A stretch of 11,562 nucleotides of DNA from positions 1 through 11,562 of the forward strand of contig JARBTY010000086.1 in assembly GCA_029239935.1 (NCBI GenBank). The letters run 5' to 3'. This document shows positions 1 through 7,200 of this stretch, in pieces. The DNA comes from Clostridia bacterium. GTDB taxonomy: Bacteria; Bacillota_A; Clostridia; Lachnospirales; Cellulosilyticaceae. The notes under the pieces are model-generated. The model had not been told where the DNA came from, searched no databases, and saw only the letters and a program-made list of their open reading frames with translations. Position numbers and translations under genes: made by a program. Each line of letters begins with the position of its first letter. Within the stretch, counting starts at the first letter, position 1.

Positions 1-1589
1 GTTGGCAGTTCTCCTGCCAGCTGCGCAGTAATATTTTCTATTCGCTCCCTTACAAAGTTAATGATAGAACCAGAACTACCCATCATACCGCCGCCAGGTC
101 CCCCCCGCATCCCTTCACCTCGTTCTGGTCTGTCACCATTCTCATTACCTTCTGGCCTCTCTGGTCTGTCACCATTTTGAAAACCTTCTGGGAAATCAGG
201 AGGTGCCTGCATCCCCTCTCCATTTGGAGGCATTTGCTGATCGTTTGGAGGCTGCATCTGACCGCTTGTCGGTGTCTGCGGATCTTCTTGCGCCACGCTG
301 CTTTCATTCTGTACTTCTGTACTAGCCGCTTGTGGGATATTACTCATACTGGCTTCCTGAGTCTCAGAATAAGTTATGGCCGCTTCAAACTGTTCCATTG
401 TATAAAACTTTGTAGGATCTGCTTCTACATAAGGTCTTATAAGGTCTGCAAGATTTTCAACCCTTCCTTCGAACCCATCTAGATAGTTAAGCAATTCTTC
501 TATATAGCCATGATACTTCTCTTTATATTCTTCTACCGCCAATAGATTTTTAATAAGAGGCAGGTTATCAATATTCACTCCCGATACAGGCTCATCAATA
601 GGAATAGTTGTTTGACTTCCTCCTCCTCCAAAACCAGCTATAGACATATTGTAATCCCATGGAATAACCGTAAATTTCCCATCCTGACCATAGAGATAAT
701 AGTTATGTGACATGTTGCCACTGTAGCTGTCATAGTTACCAAGCACTGTATTAGCTGCAATATACTTTAAAGCACTCTCTACATCCAGCACTTCTTCAAT
801 ATTTCCTTTTTCACCGCTTGGCATTTCATTAAGTATTTTTATGAATGCCTTAAGATCTGTTTTGGTTTCATCTTCTCCTAGCTTTAACTCACTTTTTTCA
901 TACTCACTGCCCTCTTCATATTGAAGTGTACTGCCCTGCTCTTGTTTGTAAAGATTACCTGTACTATCTTCAAAGTTTCTTTCTACAAAGCTGTCATCTG
1001 GTGCTTCTACACATAAGTAAAAGCCATAGAGTTCTCCGTTGATATAGATATTTACAAACGTTGTAAGGGGCACATCTGCACCTATTTCTCTTAGCGCCTC
1101 ATAGCTTAAGTACTCTCTCATATAAGAAGCATCTGAATACATATTGTTAAGGACAAACTCATCAAGGCCTAAAAGACTTTGGTCTTCTACATATTTATCC
1201 AGTTTGATTCTAAAGCTATAACGATCTGAATCGCTGTCCGCCACCGACCGCAGTGTAGAGTTGCCTTTTGTCCTAAAGCCTACATTCTCGACTTTCACGC
1301 CGTCTACAGTTACTGATGCACTTTTATACTCTTCTGCCAGTGGGTCACTTAACATACTTTCCCAATCTTCTTCAGCAACATCCACATGGATATCTAGAAC
1401 CTTATCCTTTTCAAACAGCGTTTCATACCCACTCTCTTCACTTGATAACTCCGCTTCAGCCGTTTCCTCGATGCTTGGAAACTCTGTACTTGCTGATGCC
1501 TGCGTATTGGCACAACCTATCATGCTAAATGTAAGAAGCACTGCGGCCAGTCCTGCAGTCAACACTTTTTTTAGTTTTATATTTTTCAT
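1..1589 (-). CDS. CotH-family kinase lipoprotein, C-terminus cut off by the window edge
   Basis: The frame runs from ATG at 1589 without a stop to the left edge (529 codons). Upstream is GAAAGGAAG, a suitable ribosome site. The N-terminus (KNIKLKK, a hydrophobic stretch, then MIGC with Cys26) is a lipoprotein signal, so the protein is probably anchored outside the membrane. CotH-family marks are RTKGNSTLR (residues 106-114), the GELYGFYLCVEAP block near 185-197, and GKFTVIPWDYNMS with Trp311-Asp312 at the presumed metal/ATP site. Spore-coat CotH is an atypical protein kinase that phosphorylates coat proteins; the substrate here is unknown. Residues about 430-508 are a Pro/Gln/Asn/Gly/Glu-rich low-complexity insert, after which a helix (INFVRERIENITAQLAGEL) resumes and probably ends the CotH fold. 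It is third in an operon, 78 nt after the DUF4956 gene. The family is clear; kinase activity and any sporulation role are inferred only by homology. Confidence 0.88.
   Translation of the reverse strand, partial: MKNIKLKKVLTAGLAAVLLTFSMIGCANTQASASTEFPSIEETAEAELSSEESGYETLFEKDKVLDIHVDVAEEDWESMLSDPLAEEYKSASVTVDGVKVENVGFRTKGNSTLRSVADSDSDRYSFRIKLDKYVEDQSLLGLDEFVLNNMYSDASYMREYLSYEALREIGADVPLTTFVNIYINGELYGFYLCVEAPDDSFVERNFEDSTGNLYKQEQGSTLQYEEGSEYEKSELKLGEDETKTDLKAFIKILNEMPSGEKGNIEEVLDVESALKYIAANTVLGNYDSYSGNMSHNYYLYGQDGKFTVIPWDYNMSIAGFGGGGSQTTIPIDEPVSGVNIDNLPLIKNLLAVEEYKEKYHGYIEELLNYLDGFEGRVENLADLIRPYVEADPTKFYTMEQFEAAITYSETQEASMSNIPQAASTEVQNESSVAQEDPQTPTSGQMQPPNDQQMPPNGEGMQAPPDFPEGFQNGDRPERPEGNENGDRPERGEGMRGGPGGGMMGSSGSIINFVRERIENITAQLAGELP
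111..182 (-). repeat. 36-bp tandem repeat coding for GDRPER-type units in the CotH protein
   Basis: Two head-to-tail copies of a 36-nt (12-residue) unit encode NGDRPERPEG (residues 472-481) and NGDRPERGEG (484-493). At DNA level, 17 bases are identical between 124-140 and 160-176. A less regular repeat of PPND/PPNG-type segments lies just upstream in the protein (about 215-255). The in-frame period suggests slippage or unequal recombination in a disordered, exposed linker. Confidence 0.75.
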
Positions 1590-1667
1590 TGCTATTCTTC
1601 CTTTCACTTTTTAATTTGGATAACTGTTATTTATATCTTCAATACCCCCTCACCCTAATGGCTTGGG

Positions 1668-2354
1668 TTAATAAGCCTGTGCATCAGCTGTCATAGACAA
1701 AGTAATATTAAGATTGCCATTTCTGCAACGCAGCTCATCTAAAAACGCTTTTTGACTTTTTTCATGATCCATCGTTACAATATACACCAATTCATATAGA
1801 CTTCCTAAGTCTGTTGTTTTGACCTTTTTAAGTTCATACGCTACTGTAAAAGCTTCAAATATATCATCAAAGGCACCTTCATAATCAAGATCCTCCGGAA
1901 TCACTATTTTTAAGATTTTTTGCAAAGATTTTTTTGCTCCAAAGTTAAAGAAACTGAGCATTATCATAAGGAAACAAAGCACTACTGTAAATAAGACAGC
2001 ATAGCCATAAAATCCAACCCCACAGGCAAGGCCTGCCGCCATGGTGAAAAGCACATAAGCAATGTCCTTTGGATCTCCTGGGGCACTTCTGAATCTAATA
2101 ATGGAAAAAGCACCAGCTAAACTGAAGGCCCTTGCCACATTGCTGCCAATCAGAAGGATAATAATAGCAATAACTGTTGGGACAAGGATAAGGGTAAGGG
2201 AAAAATTTTGTGAATAACTGCCTTTATTGGCTGTACGTATATAAGTTAAACTTATAAGTCCTCCTAAAGCAAAAGATACTCCAAGGGTTAAAATGGCACT
2301 GATTAAAGATAGGGTTGTATTATCTATTGTGCTGCTGAGTATTGTTTCAAACAT
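1668..2354 (-). CDS. DUF4956 family integral membrane protein
   Basis: The protein has 228 residues. Hydrophobic segments lie at about 15-38, 51-70 and 98-135 (the last long enough for two spans). Between them is the conserved loop SLAGAFSIIRFRSAPGDPKDIAY (about 78-100), the hallmark of DUF4956. A soluble C-terminal part of about 90 residues (138-228) should face the cytoplasm. The ATG at 2354 lies inside the end of the polymerase gene (8-nt overlap, ATGTTTGA), so translation is probably coupled and the two proteins likely made in similar amounts. DUF4956 genes commonly sit beside VTC-domain and CotH genes in Firmicutes. The biochemical function is not established. A membrane partner or channel for the polymerase, comparable to the membrane helices of yeast VTC subunits, is my inference only. 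Confidence 0.88.
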   Translation of the reverse strand: MFETILSSTIDNTTLSLISAILTLGVSFALGGLISLTYIRTANKGSYSQNFSLTLILVPTVIAIIILLIGSNVARAFSLAGAFSIIRFRSAPGDPKDIAYVLFTMAAGLACGVGFYGYAVLFTVVLCFLMIMLSFFNFGAKKSLQKILKIVIPEDLDYEGAFDDIFEAFTVAYELKKVKTTDLGSLYELVYIVTMDHEKSQKAFLDELRCRNGNLNITLSMTADAQAY

Positions 2355-3090
2355 AGGCCCTTTCTCCTCTCATTCTCATAGTGTTTAAAAGCATCCTTTT
2401 ATGCTCTGTACCATACTTAGAAAAGCTGGTTTTATAGGCTTTGTGTTCTGCCAGTATTTTAGACAGCCATAGGGGGATACTATTTTCTGCTTTGACTTCC
2501 ATCAGCCATATACCAGGCTCTAATAGACTTTCACCATAATCTCCTTTTTCAAGCTTTAAGTCATATCTTCTTGTTCTGATGTTGGTATCAAAGGTTATTC
2601 TCAAATCTCTGCATGCTTTGCTGAACATGGCATGTCTGTCATACGCCAGATAAAGCTTAGGTTCCAGTTCATATCTGTCTAAAAAGTACTCGATTTCATT
2701 TAAAACCTGCTTATTCATATAGGGCTTAAGCTCTGGTTTTTCTCCAGAACTTAAAAAGTCATAGGCCTCATCTAATCTCAACGTTGTCCTTCTTTTGTTA
2801 ACCACCCCGCAAACTTTCTTTTTGATTTCTACATATACCTTTTGGTTCTCTTCCGGAACTCCATATGCCCTAAGGCGTAGTTTCTCCTTGTATTTAGGCT
2901 TGGCTAGTGAACTTCTTATCAGGTGATTATCTCTTGTATCGTAGTAAATATTGCTGATGGTATAAAACCCATTACTTTTATTAAATTCATCTTGCTCCAT
3001 ATAGTCATTCAGTTTCTCCTTGATGTTTTCATAAGTTGCTTCATCAAGTAAAAACTTATTTTCATATCTGTTAAAAACTTCTATTCCCAT
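2347..3090 (-). CDS. VTC-domain polyphosphate polymerase (CYTH/TTM fold)
   Basis: This 247-residue soluble protein has the tunnel-fold residues of the VTC catalytic domain. They are an RYENK motif (8-12, the RxExK strand), KEKLRLR (Lys70, Arg72, Arg74), VEIKKK (Glu88, Lys90), KRR (99-101), YDR (150-152), the likely metal-binding LMEVKA (Glu198, Lys200) and SFSKYG (Lys225). In yeast Vtc4 this domain makes inorganic polyphosphate from ATP; the same is expected here but not shown. It lacks an SPX domain and membrane helices, so membrane attachment would need a partner such as the DUF4956 protein encoded next. It is the first gene of the leftward operon, with start ATG at 3090 and GAGAGGAG about 9 nt upstream. 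Expression probably starts at the divergent promoter near 3160, with a leader of about 60 nt. Confidence 0.88.
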   Translation of the reverse strand: MGIEVFNRYENKFLLDEATYENIKEKLNDYMEQDEFNKSNGFYTISNIYYDTRDNHLIRSSLAKPKYKEKLRLRAYGVPEENQKVYVEIKKKVCGVVNKRRTTLRLDEAYDFLSSGEKPELKPYMNKQVLNEIEYFLDRYELEPKLYLAYDRHAMFSKACRDLRITFDTNIRTRRYDLKLEKGDYGESLLEPGIWLMEVKAENSIPLWLSKILAEHKAYKTSFSKYGTEHKRMLLNTMRMRGERAYV

Positions 3091-3157
3091 AGCACTTTGC
3101 TCCTCTCATCGACTTTCTAAAACTTTTAGCGGCTTATCTGGCTGCTAACTTGATTTC

Positions 3158-3163
3158 ATTTTA
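3158..3163 (-). promoter_or_regulatory. Predicted -10 of the polymerase-DUF4956-CotH operon
   Basis: Reading leftwards the hexamer is TAAAAT (5 of 6 matches to TATAAT). It starts 16 nt after the start of the second TTTAAGG half-site, the same spacing as at the rightward promoter. No good -35 box is visible; the half-site occupies that place, as expected for an activator-dependent promoter. Confidence 0.55.
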
Positions 3164-3172
3164 CAGACTCAA

Positions 3173-3190
3173 CCTTAAAGCAACCTTAAA
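3173..3190 (-). promoter_or_regulatory. CiaR-type operator, leftward promoter
   Basis: On the minus strand this reads TTTAAGGTTGCTTTAAGG: two TTTAAGG half-sites with an 11-bp period, so both are on the same helix face. The form TTTAAG-N5-TTTAAG equals the CiaR box of Streptococcus pneumoniae as I recall it, and tandem 11-bp-spaced half-sites are typical of OmpR/PhoB-family regulators. It is an inverted near-copy of 3229-3246. Confidence 0.72.
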
Positions 3191-3228
3191 TATTTAACAT
3201 GGAACTAATCCTTTATAAATTTCTCATG

Positions 3229-3246
3229 TTTAAGGTTACTTTAAGG
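3229..3246 (+). promoter_or_regulatory. CiaR-type operator, regulator-gene promoter
   Basis: TTTAAGGTTACTTTAAGG is a direct repeat with 11-bp period, differing from the leftward operator at one base of 18. It overlaps the -35 position of the promoter of the response-regulator gene, suggesting autoregulation. Activation or repression cannot be told from sequence. Confidence 0.72.
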
Positions 3247-3252
3247 GTGTTA

Positions 3253-3261
3253 TGCTATAAT
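3253..3261 (+). promoter_or_regulatory. Extended -10 of the two-component operon
   Basis: TGCTATAAT is a perfect extended -10 (TGnTATAAT). The -35 position (about 3233-3238) lies within the operator and is not a good TTGACA. Transcription should start near 3268, leaving a leader of about 27 nt before the ATG at 3295. Confidence 0.7.
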
Positions 3262-3294
3262 CATAAAAAAAGCTCATAAAATGGAGGTTATGCT

Positions 3295-3972
3295 ATGCGG
3301 TTATTAATAGTTGAAGATGAAATTCATTTAGCTGAAGCCTTAGTTCAGATTTTAAGGAAAAATAATTATACAGTAGATGCCTCATATGACGGAGAAGCTG
3401 GACTCGATAATGCCTTAAGTAATATTTACGACCTTATTCTCTTGGATATTATGCTGCCTAAAATGGACGGTATCAGCTTACTTAAGGCCATTCGTAAAGA
3501 AGGGATTGCAACACCAGTTATACTGCTTACTGCTAAAGGTGAAATCTCTGATAAGGTGGTTGGACTTGACAGTGGTGCAGACGATTATCTTGCTAAACCT
3601 TTTGCAACAGAAGAACTCTTAGCAAGGATTCGTGCTATGTCCAGAAGAAAAGGGGAAGTTTTACCGGATAATACTTTGAAGTTTGGAGATATTGAGCTGA
3701 ATACTTCAACCCTCAAACTCTCTACTAACTCCAAAGACGTTAAAATCACTCTAAAAGAAAGTGAACTCTTAGAATTTCTTATACTGAGAAAAAACACTGC
3801 TACTTCAAAAGAATCCATTATTGAAAAGTTATGGGGTTTTGATGCAGAAGTTGAACATAATCATGTAGAAGTGTATATCTCTTTTTTAAGGAAAAAACTG
3901 ACCTTTCTTCGTTCTAAAGTAGGTATCAATACCGTCCGAGGGGTAGGATATATTTTGGAGGTGCAAAGTTAG
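3295..3972 (+). CDS. CiaR-like OmpR-family response regulator
   Basis: This 225-residue transcription factor has a receiver domain at about 1-118, with acidic pocket Glu7-Asp8, phospho-acceptor Asp51 in LILLDIMLPKMDG, Thr79 and Lys101 (KPF). A winged-helix DNA-binding domain spans about 127-222, with HNHVEVYISFLRKKL as recognition helix and RGVGYIL as wing. Several blocks (YDGEAGL, GADDYL, LWGFD, VEVY.S..RKKL) resemble streptococcal CiaR as I remember it; orthology would need a tree. GGAGG sits 7 nt before the ATG. The TAG stop is followed with no gap by the ATG of the sensor kinase. CiaR-type direct repeats lie before this gene and before the divergent operon, so both are the likely targets. 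Confidence 0.93.
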   Translation: MRLLIVEDEIHLAEALVQILRKNNYTVDASYDGEAGLDNALSNIYDLILLDIMLPKMDGISLLKAIRKEGIATPVILLTAKGEISDKVVGLDSGADDYLAKPFATEELLARIRAMSRRKGEVLPDNTLKFGDIELNTSTLKLSTNSKDVKITLKESELLEFLILRKNTATSKESIIEKLWGFDAEVEHNHVEVYISFLRKKLTFLRSKVGINTVRGVGYILEVQS

Positions 3973-5244
3973 ATGTTCAAACAGCTTAGAAATAAATTCC
4001 TCATACTTAACTTGGTAACTATCTCTATTATGATGATGATTGCTTTTGTCTCCATCTATTTGATAACCTATAATAATGTTCATAATGGTATCAACAGAGA
4101 ATTATACCGCATATCAGATATGAGCTCCAAGATGATGGACAGCCTACAAAAGATACCCCCTCACCCCAATGATGCGCCTCCGCTGCCTGTTTCTAATACA
4201 GACTCAGCCCCTAGACGCTTTGTCTCATTTTCTTTAATAATAGACAGCAGCGGCAACATTCTAGATATCTCTTCTATATTTGATATGGATGAAGATTTTT
4301 ATAAAACTGCTAAAAATACAGCACTTTCTAAGCAGTCCACTACAGGAACCTTCAAATCTGAGGATACCCATTGGACCTTTATGATACGGCCTTATTCTGA
4401 GCATTATAAAATAGTGTTTTTAGATATCTCTGCGCAGCAAGGTATCCTTACAAACCTTATCTATACCTTTTTGATTGTGGCACTGGTCATGCTAATCTTT
4501 ATCTTTGTTATCAGCAAAATCTTTGCCAATAAAGCCATCCAACCAATTCAGGATGCCTTTGACAAACAAAAACAATTTATTGCCGATGCTTCTCACGAGC
4601 TCAAGACCCCTCTAGCGGTAATCAATACCAATGTGGATGTCCTTTTATCCAATGGTGACAGCACCATTAGCAGCGAATCCAAATGGCTCTATTATATCAA
4701 AAATGAGGCCGAAAGAATGAGTACGCTTACCAATGATTTGTTGTATTTAGCACAAGTAGATTATTCCGAAGCGCAGATGGTCTTTTCCGACTTTAATTTA
4801 AGTGAGGCGGTCCTTCATATTATTTTGACAATGGAAGCTGTTATCTTTGAACATCATATTTCTCTCGACTACACCATTGACCCTGATATTATTTTATTTG
4901 GAAGCAGTGAGCAGATTAAACAAGTGATCATGATTCTTCTAGATAATGCTGCAAAATATACGGGCAAGCACGGTAGCATCGCTATTACCTTAAAAAAACG
5001 GCACAATGCCGTTACCCTATCCGTTACAAACAGCGGTGAAGGTATTCCCGAAGAGGATTTATCTAAAATTTTTAATCGGTTTTACCGTGTTGACAAGGCA
5101 AGGTCCAGAGCGGCCGGTGGGTATGGGTTAGGCCTTTCTATTGCTAAAGCCATTGTAAATCAGCATGGAGGTGAAATTTCCGTTACAAGTATTTTGAACA
5201 AAAACACTACCTTTGCCTTGGAACTGCCTCTTTCAAAACTCTAG
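3973..5244 (+). CDS. Membrane sensor histidine kinase, partner of the CiaR-like regulator
   Basis: The protein has 423 residues: membrane span about 9-32, an extracellular sensor region 33-159 with a proline-rich stretch (IPPHPNDAPPLP, 61-72), and a second span about 160-185. HisKA follows, with the phosphorylated His208 in SHELKTPL. The HATPase has N box DNAAKYT (Asn325), G1 NSGEGIPEEDL (353-363), F box FNRFYRVD and G2 GGYGLGLSIAK (382-392). Only about 15 residues separate the second span from HisKA, so there is no standard HAMP domain. The sensor region matches no domain I recognise, so the signal is unknown. The gene begins right at the stop of the regulator gene, with GGAGG inside the end of that gene, implying coupled translation. 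Confidence 0.93.
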   Translation: MFKQLRNKFLILNLVTISIMMMIAFVSIYLITYNNVHNGINRELYRISDMSSKMMDSLQKIPPHPNDAPPLPVSNTDSAPRRFVSFSLIIDSSGNILDISSIFDMDEDFYKTAKNTALSKQSTTGTFKSEDTHWTFMIRPYSEHYKIVFLDISAQQGILTNLIYTFLIVALVMLIFIFVISKIFANKAIQPIQDAFDKQKQFIADASHELKTPLAVINTNVDVLLSNGDSTISSESKWLYYIKNEAERMSTLTNDLLYLAQVDYSEAQMVFSDFNLSEAVLHIILTMEAVIFEHHISLDYTIDPDIILFGSSEQIKQVIMILLDNAAKYTGKHGSIAITLKKRHNAVTLSVTNSGEGIPEEDLSKIFNRFYRVDKARSRAAGGYGLGLSIAKAIVNQHGGEISVTSILNKNTTFALELPLSKL

Positions 5245-5279
5245 CGTTGTCAAATAGCTATTTCTCGTTATACCTACAC

Positions 5280-5311
5280 AAAAAACTCGGCTGTGCTCAG
5301 CCGAGTTTTTT
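5280..5311. terminator. Bidirectional rho-independent terminator
   Basis: A perfect 14-bp palindromic stem, AAAAAACTCGGCTG (5280-5293) with CAGCCGAGTTTTTT (5298-5311) and a TGCT loop, has an A run on the left and a T run on the right. It works equally in both directions, ending the two-component operon from the left (stop at 5244) and the chemotaxis operon from the right (stop at 5324). Confidence 0.93.
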
Positions 5312-5323
5312 ATAGTTTTAAGC

Positions 5324-6352
5324 TTATTTTATCATGACGCAAATCATCTGGGCCATATGTTCTATTGATACCTGCTTCTCTACTGCACCGATATTAAAGG
5401 CCACCTTAGGCATCCCATACACTACAGAGGATTTTTCATCCTGCCCCAGTGTCTTCGCTCCCTTTTCTCTCATCAAAAGGAGCCCTTTTGCCCCATCATA
5501 ACCCATGCCCGTGAGAATAACACCAATAGCTTTTTTGCCTGCTTCTTTTGCAACTGATTCAAAAAGCACATCTACTGAAGGGCAGTGCCCATTGATTTTG
5601 TCATCTTTATAACACTCAACCCTATATCTCTCACCTATCTTTTTAATCTTCATATGTTGGTCTCCCGGTGCTATCAGCACCCGGCCTTTTTCAACATAAT
5701 CCCCCGTTTCGGCTTCTTTAACTTGAAGTCGTGTTGAAGTATTCATTCTTTCAGCAAACATCCTTGAAAAACCTATGGGTATATGCTGGACGACTACAAT
5801 ACCTGGTACCTGCTCAGGTAAATATCTAAGTACATTGTAAATAGCCTCTGTGCCTCCTGTAGAAGCACCTATAGCTATGATATTATGATTAGTTGATGTT
5901 TTAGCATAAACATTTAGTTTATCTAAAACACTTGAAGGTTTTGAATACACTATTTTAGCTGCTGATGCAATCTTTATTTTTATAATCATCTCAGTTATAA
6001 AATTTTCAACACTGTTTACTGCATTCACATCAGGTTTTACCACAAAGTCAACTGCACCTGCTCTAATTGCGTCAAATACTGCATGACTTATGGTGCTTAC
6101 CACAATCACCGGCAAAGGATACTGCGGCATGAGTCTTTGGATAAACTCAATACCATTCATTTTGGGCATTTCTATATCACAGGTCATAACATCTGGCTCA
6201 TAGCTTATGATTTTATCCCTTGCATCAAAGGGGTCTTTTGCGGTCGCCACCACCTCTATCTGAACATCAGAGGAGATGCCTCTTGCTAATACTTCCCTGA
6301 ATAAAAGACTATCATCAACTACTAATACCCTTATCCTTTTTCCAAACTGCAC
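5324..6352 (-). CDS. cheB: Protein-glutamate methylesterase/glutaminase CheB
   Basis: The 342-residue CheB removes methyl groups from receptor glutamates and deamidates glutamines, resetting receptor activity. The receiver domain (about 6-125) has Asp13-Asp14, phospho-acceptor Asp59 (CDIEMPKMNG) and Lys106. After a linker, the esterase domain (about 155-342) holds the triad Ser164 (GASTGG), His190 (VVQHIP) and Asp286 (TGMGYDGA), the numbering I recall for the enterobacterial enzyme. The start is GTG at 6352: no ATG lies between it and the receiver domain, an in-frame TAA lies 15 nt upstream, and AGAGG lies 7 nt before it. It is last in the operon, 12 nt after cheR, and is followed by the terminator. 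Phosphorylation by CheA should activate it. Confidence 0.97.
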   Translation of the reverse strand: MQFGKRIRVLVVDDSLLFREVLARGISSDVQIEVVATAKDPFDARDKIISYEPDVMTCDIEMPKMNGIEFIQRLMPQYPLPVIVVSTISHAVFDAIRAGAVDFVVKPDVNAVNSVENFITEMIIKIKIASAAKIVYSKPSSVLDKLNVYAKTSTNHNIIAIGASTGGTEAIYNVLRYLPEQVPGIVVVQHIPIGFSRMFAERMNTSTRLQVKEAETGDYVEKGRVLIAPGDQHMKIKKIGERYRVECYKDDKINGHCPSVDVLFESVAKEAGKKAIGVILTGMGYDGAKGLLLMREKGAKTLGQDEKSSVVYGMPKVAFNIGAVEKQVSIEHMAQMICVMIK

Positions 6353-6364
6353 TGCTCCACCTCT

Positions 6365-7180
6365 TTATTCTTTTCTGTATACTGCCGGCATAATATATTT
6401 AAATTTTGTTTCTTCACGGTTTAGGGATTCTGAATGTCCGATAAACAAATAGCCCCCATACTCCATTGCATTATAAAATTTATTGACCAGCTTGCGTTTT
6501 GTCACTTCATCAAAATAAATCATAACATTTCTACAGAATATCACATGAAACTTATTTTTGAAAGGAAATACCTCATCCATCAGATTAAATTTTCTATATA
6601 TGATTTCATTTTTTATTTTATCCGTAAAGATAGATTGTTCACTATCCAGCTTTTTAAAATAATTTATCTTCCATTGAGCCGGAAGCGGGGAAATGTCTTC
6701 ACTTTTATAAATCCCTTTTTGAGCTTCTTCTAGCATTCTGCTTGATATATCCGTTGCTAGTATCTTTGTGTCCCACTGGGCCTTTTGCTTTCCAAAAAAT
6801 TCATCCATAATCATGGCCAAGGTATAGGGTTCTTCCCCTGAAGAGCATCCTGCACTCCATATCCTAAGATCTTTATGGGCTGTCATGGCCACAAGGCTTG
6901 GAAGTACTTTATCTCTAAAATAAAAAAAATGTTCAGCCTCTCTCATAAAAAACGTATGGTTCGTTGTCATTTTATTGATTAATGTTGCTGCTGCCTGTCC
7001 TGTTTTATCTGATATCACATATTTATAATACTCTGTAAAATTTTCAAGGTTATTTTCTAAAAGCACATTATAAAGCCTCCCTGTTACCAAGGCTCTTTTT
7101 TCTTCCTTTAGATGAATCCCGTAGTTGTCTTTGATATAAGCTGTCAACTGCCTAAACTCTTTATCGGTAATTGTAAACAC
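6365..7180 (-). CDS. cheR: Chemotaxis protein methyltransferase CheR
   Basis: CheR transfers methyl groups from S-adenosylmethionine to receptor glutamates. The protein has an N-terminal helical domain (about 1-72), the TTNHTFFMREAEHF block, the SAM-binding motif WSAGCSSGEEPYTLAM, FCRNVMIYFD, and the C-terminal GHSESL. Two GTG starts are possible. I prefer 7180 (271 residues, VFTITDKEF, first residue Met) because AAGGCAGGTG ends 6 nt before it. The GTG at 7189 (274 residues) would leave only 3 nt after AAGG. There is no ATG nearby. The region between YF and NL in the beta-subdomain seems three residues shorter than in Salmonella CheR as I recall it; this short form is associated with enzymes not needing a receptor tether. 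It lies between the receptor gene and cheB. Confidence 0.95.
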   Translation of the reverse strand: MFTITDKEFRQLTAYIKDNYGIHLKEEKRALVTGRLYNVLLENNLENFTEYYKYVISDKTGQAAATLINKMTTNHTFFMREAEHFFYFRDKVLPSLVAMTAHKDLRIWSAGCSSGEEPYTLAMIMDEFFGKQKAQWDTKILATDISSRMLEEAQKGIYKSEDISPLPAQWKINYFKKLDSEQSIFTDKIKNEIIYRKFNLMDEVFPFKNKFHVIFCRNVMIYFDEVTKRKLVNKFYNAMEYGGYLFIGHSESLNREETKFKYIMPAVYRKE

Positions 7181-7186
7181 AAACTG

Positions 7187-7196
7187 CACCTGCCTT
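7187..7196 (-). promoter_or_regulatory. cheR: Ribosome binding site that decides the cheR start
   Basis: AAGGCAGGTG is a Shine-Dalgarno-like stretch interrupted by one base (AAGG-C-AGGTG). It includes the upstream GTG (7189-7187) and is well placed only for the GTG at 7180. It follows directly on the 3' arm of the hairpin at 7201-7232, so folding could affect access. Confidence 0.45.
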
Positions 7197-7200
7197 TTTA

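Noticed and set aside
1261..1614. Plus-strand open frame of 117 codons
   Set aside because: It is antisense to the start of the CotH-family gene, has composition expected of a mirrored coding frame and shows no ribosome site or family motif.
1624..1634. Short palindrome in the DUF4956-CotH spacer (ATAAC-A-GTTAT on the minus strand)
   Set aside because: Eleven bp in A+T-rich DNA is weak, it has no T run and no second copy, so no operator or terminator claim is supported.
6434..6733. Plus-strand open frame of 99 codons
   Set aside because: It is a mirror of cheR, A+T-rich, with no motif and no ribosome site of note.
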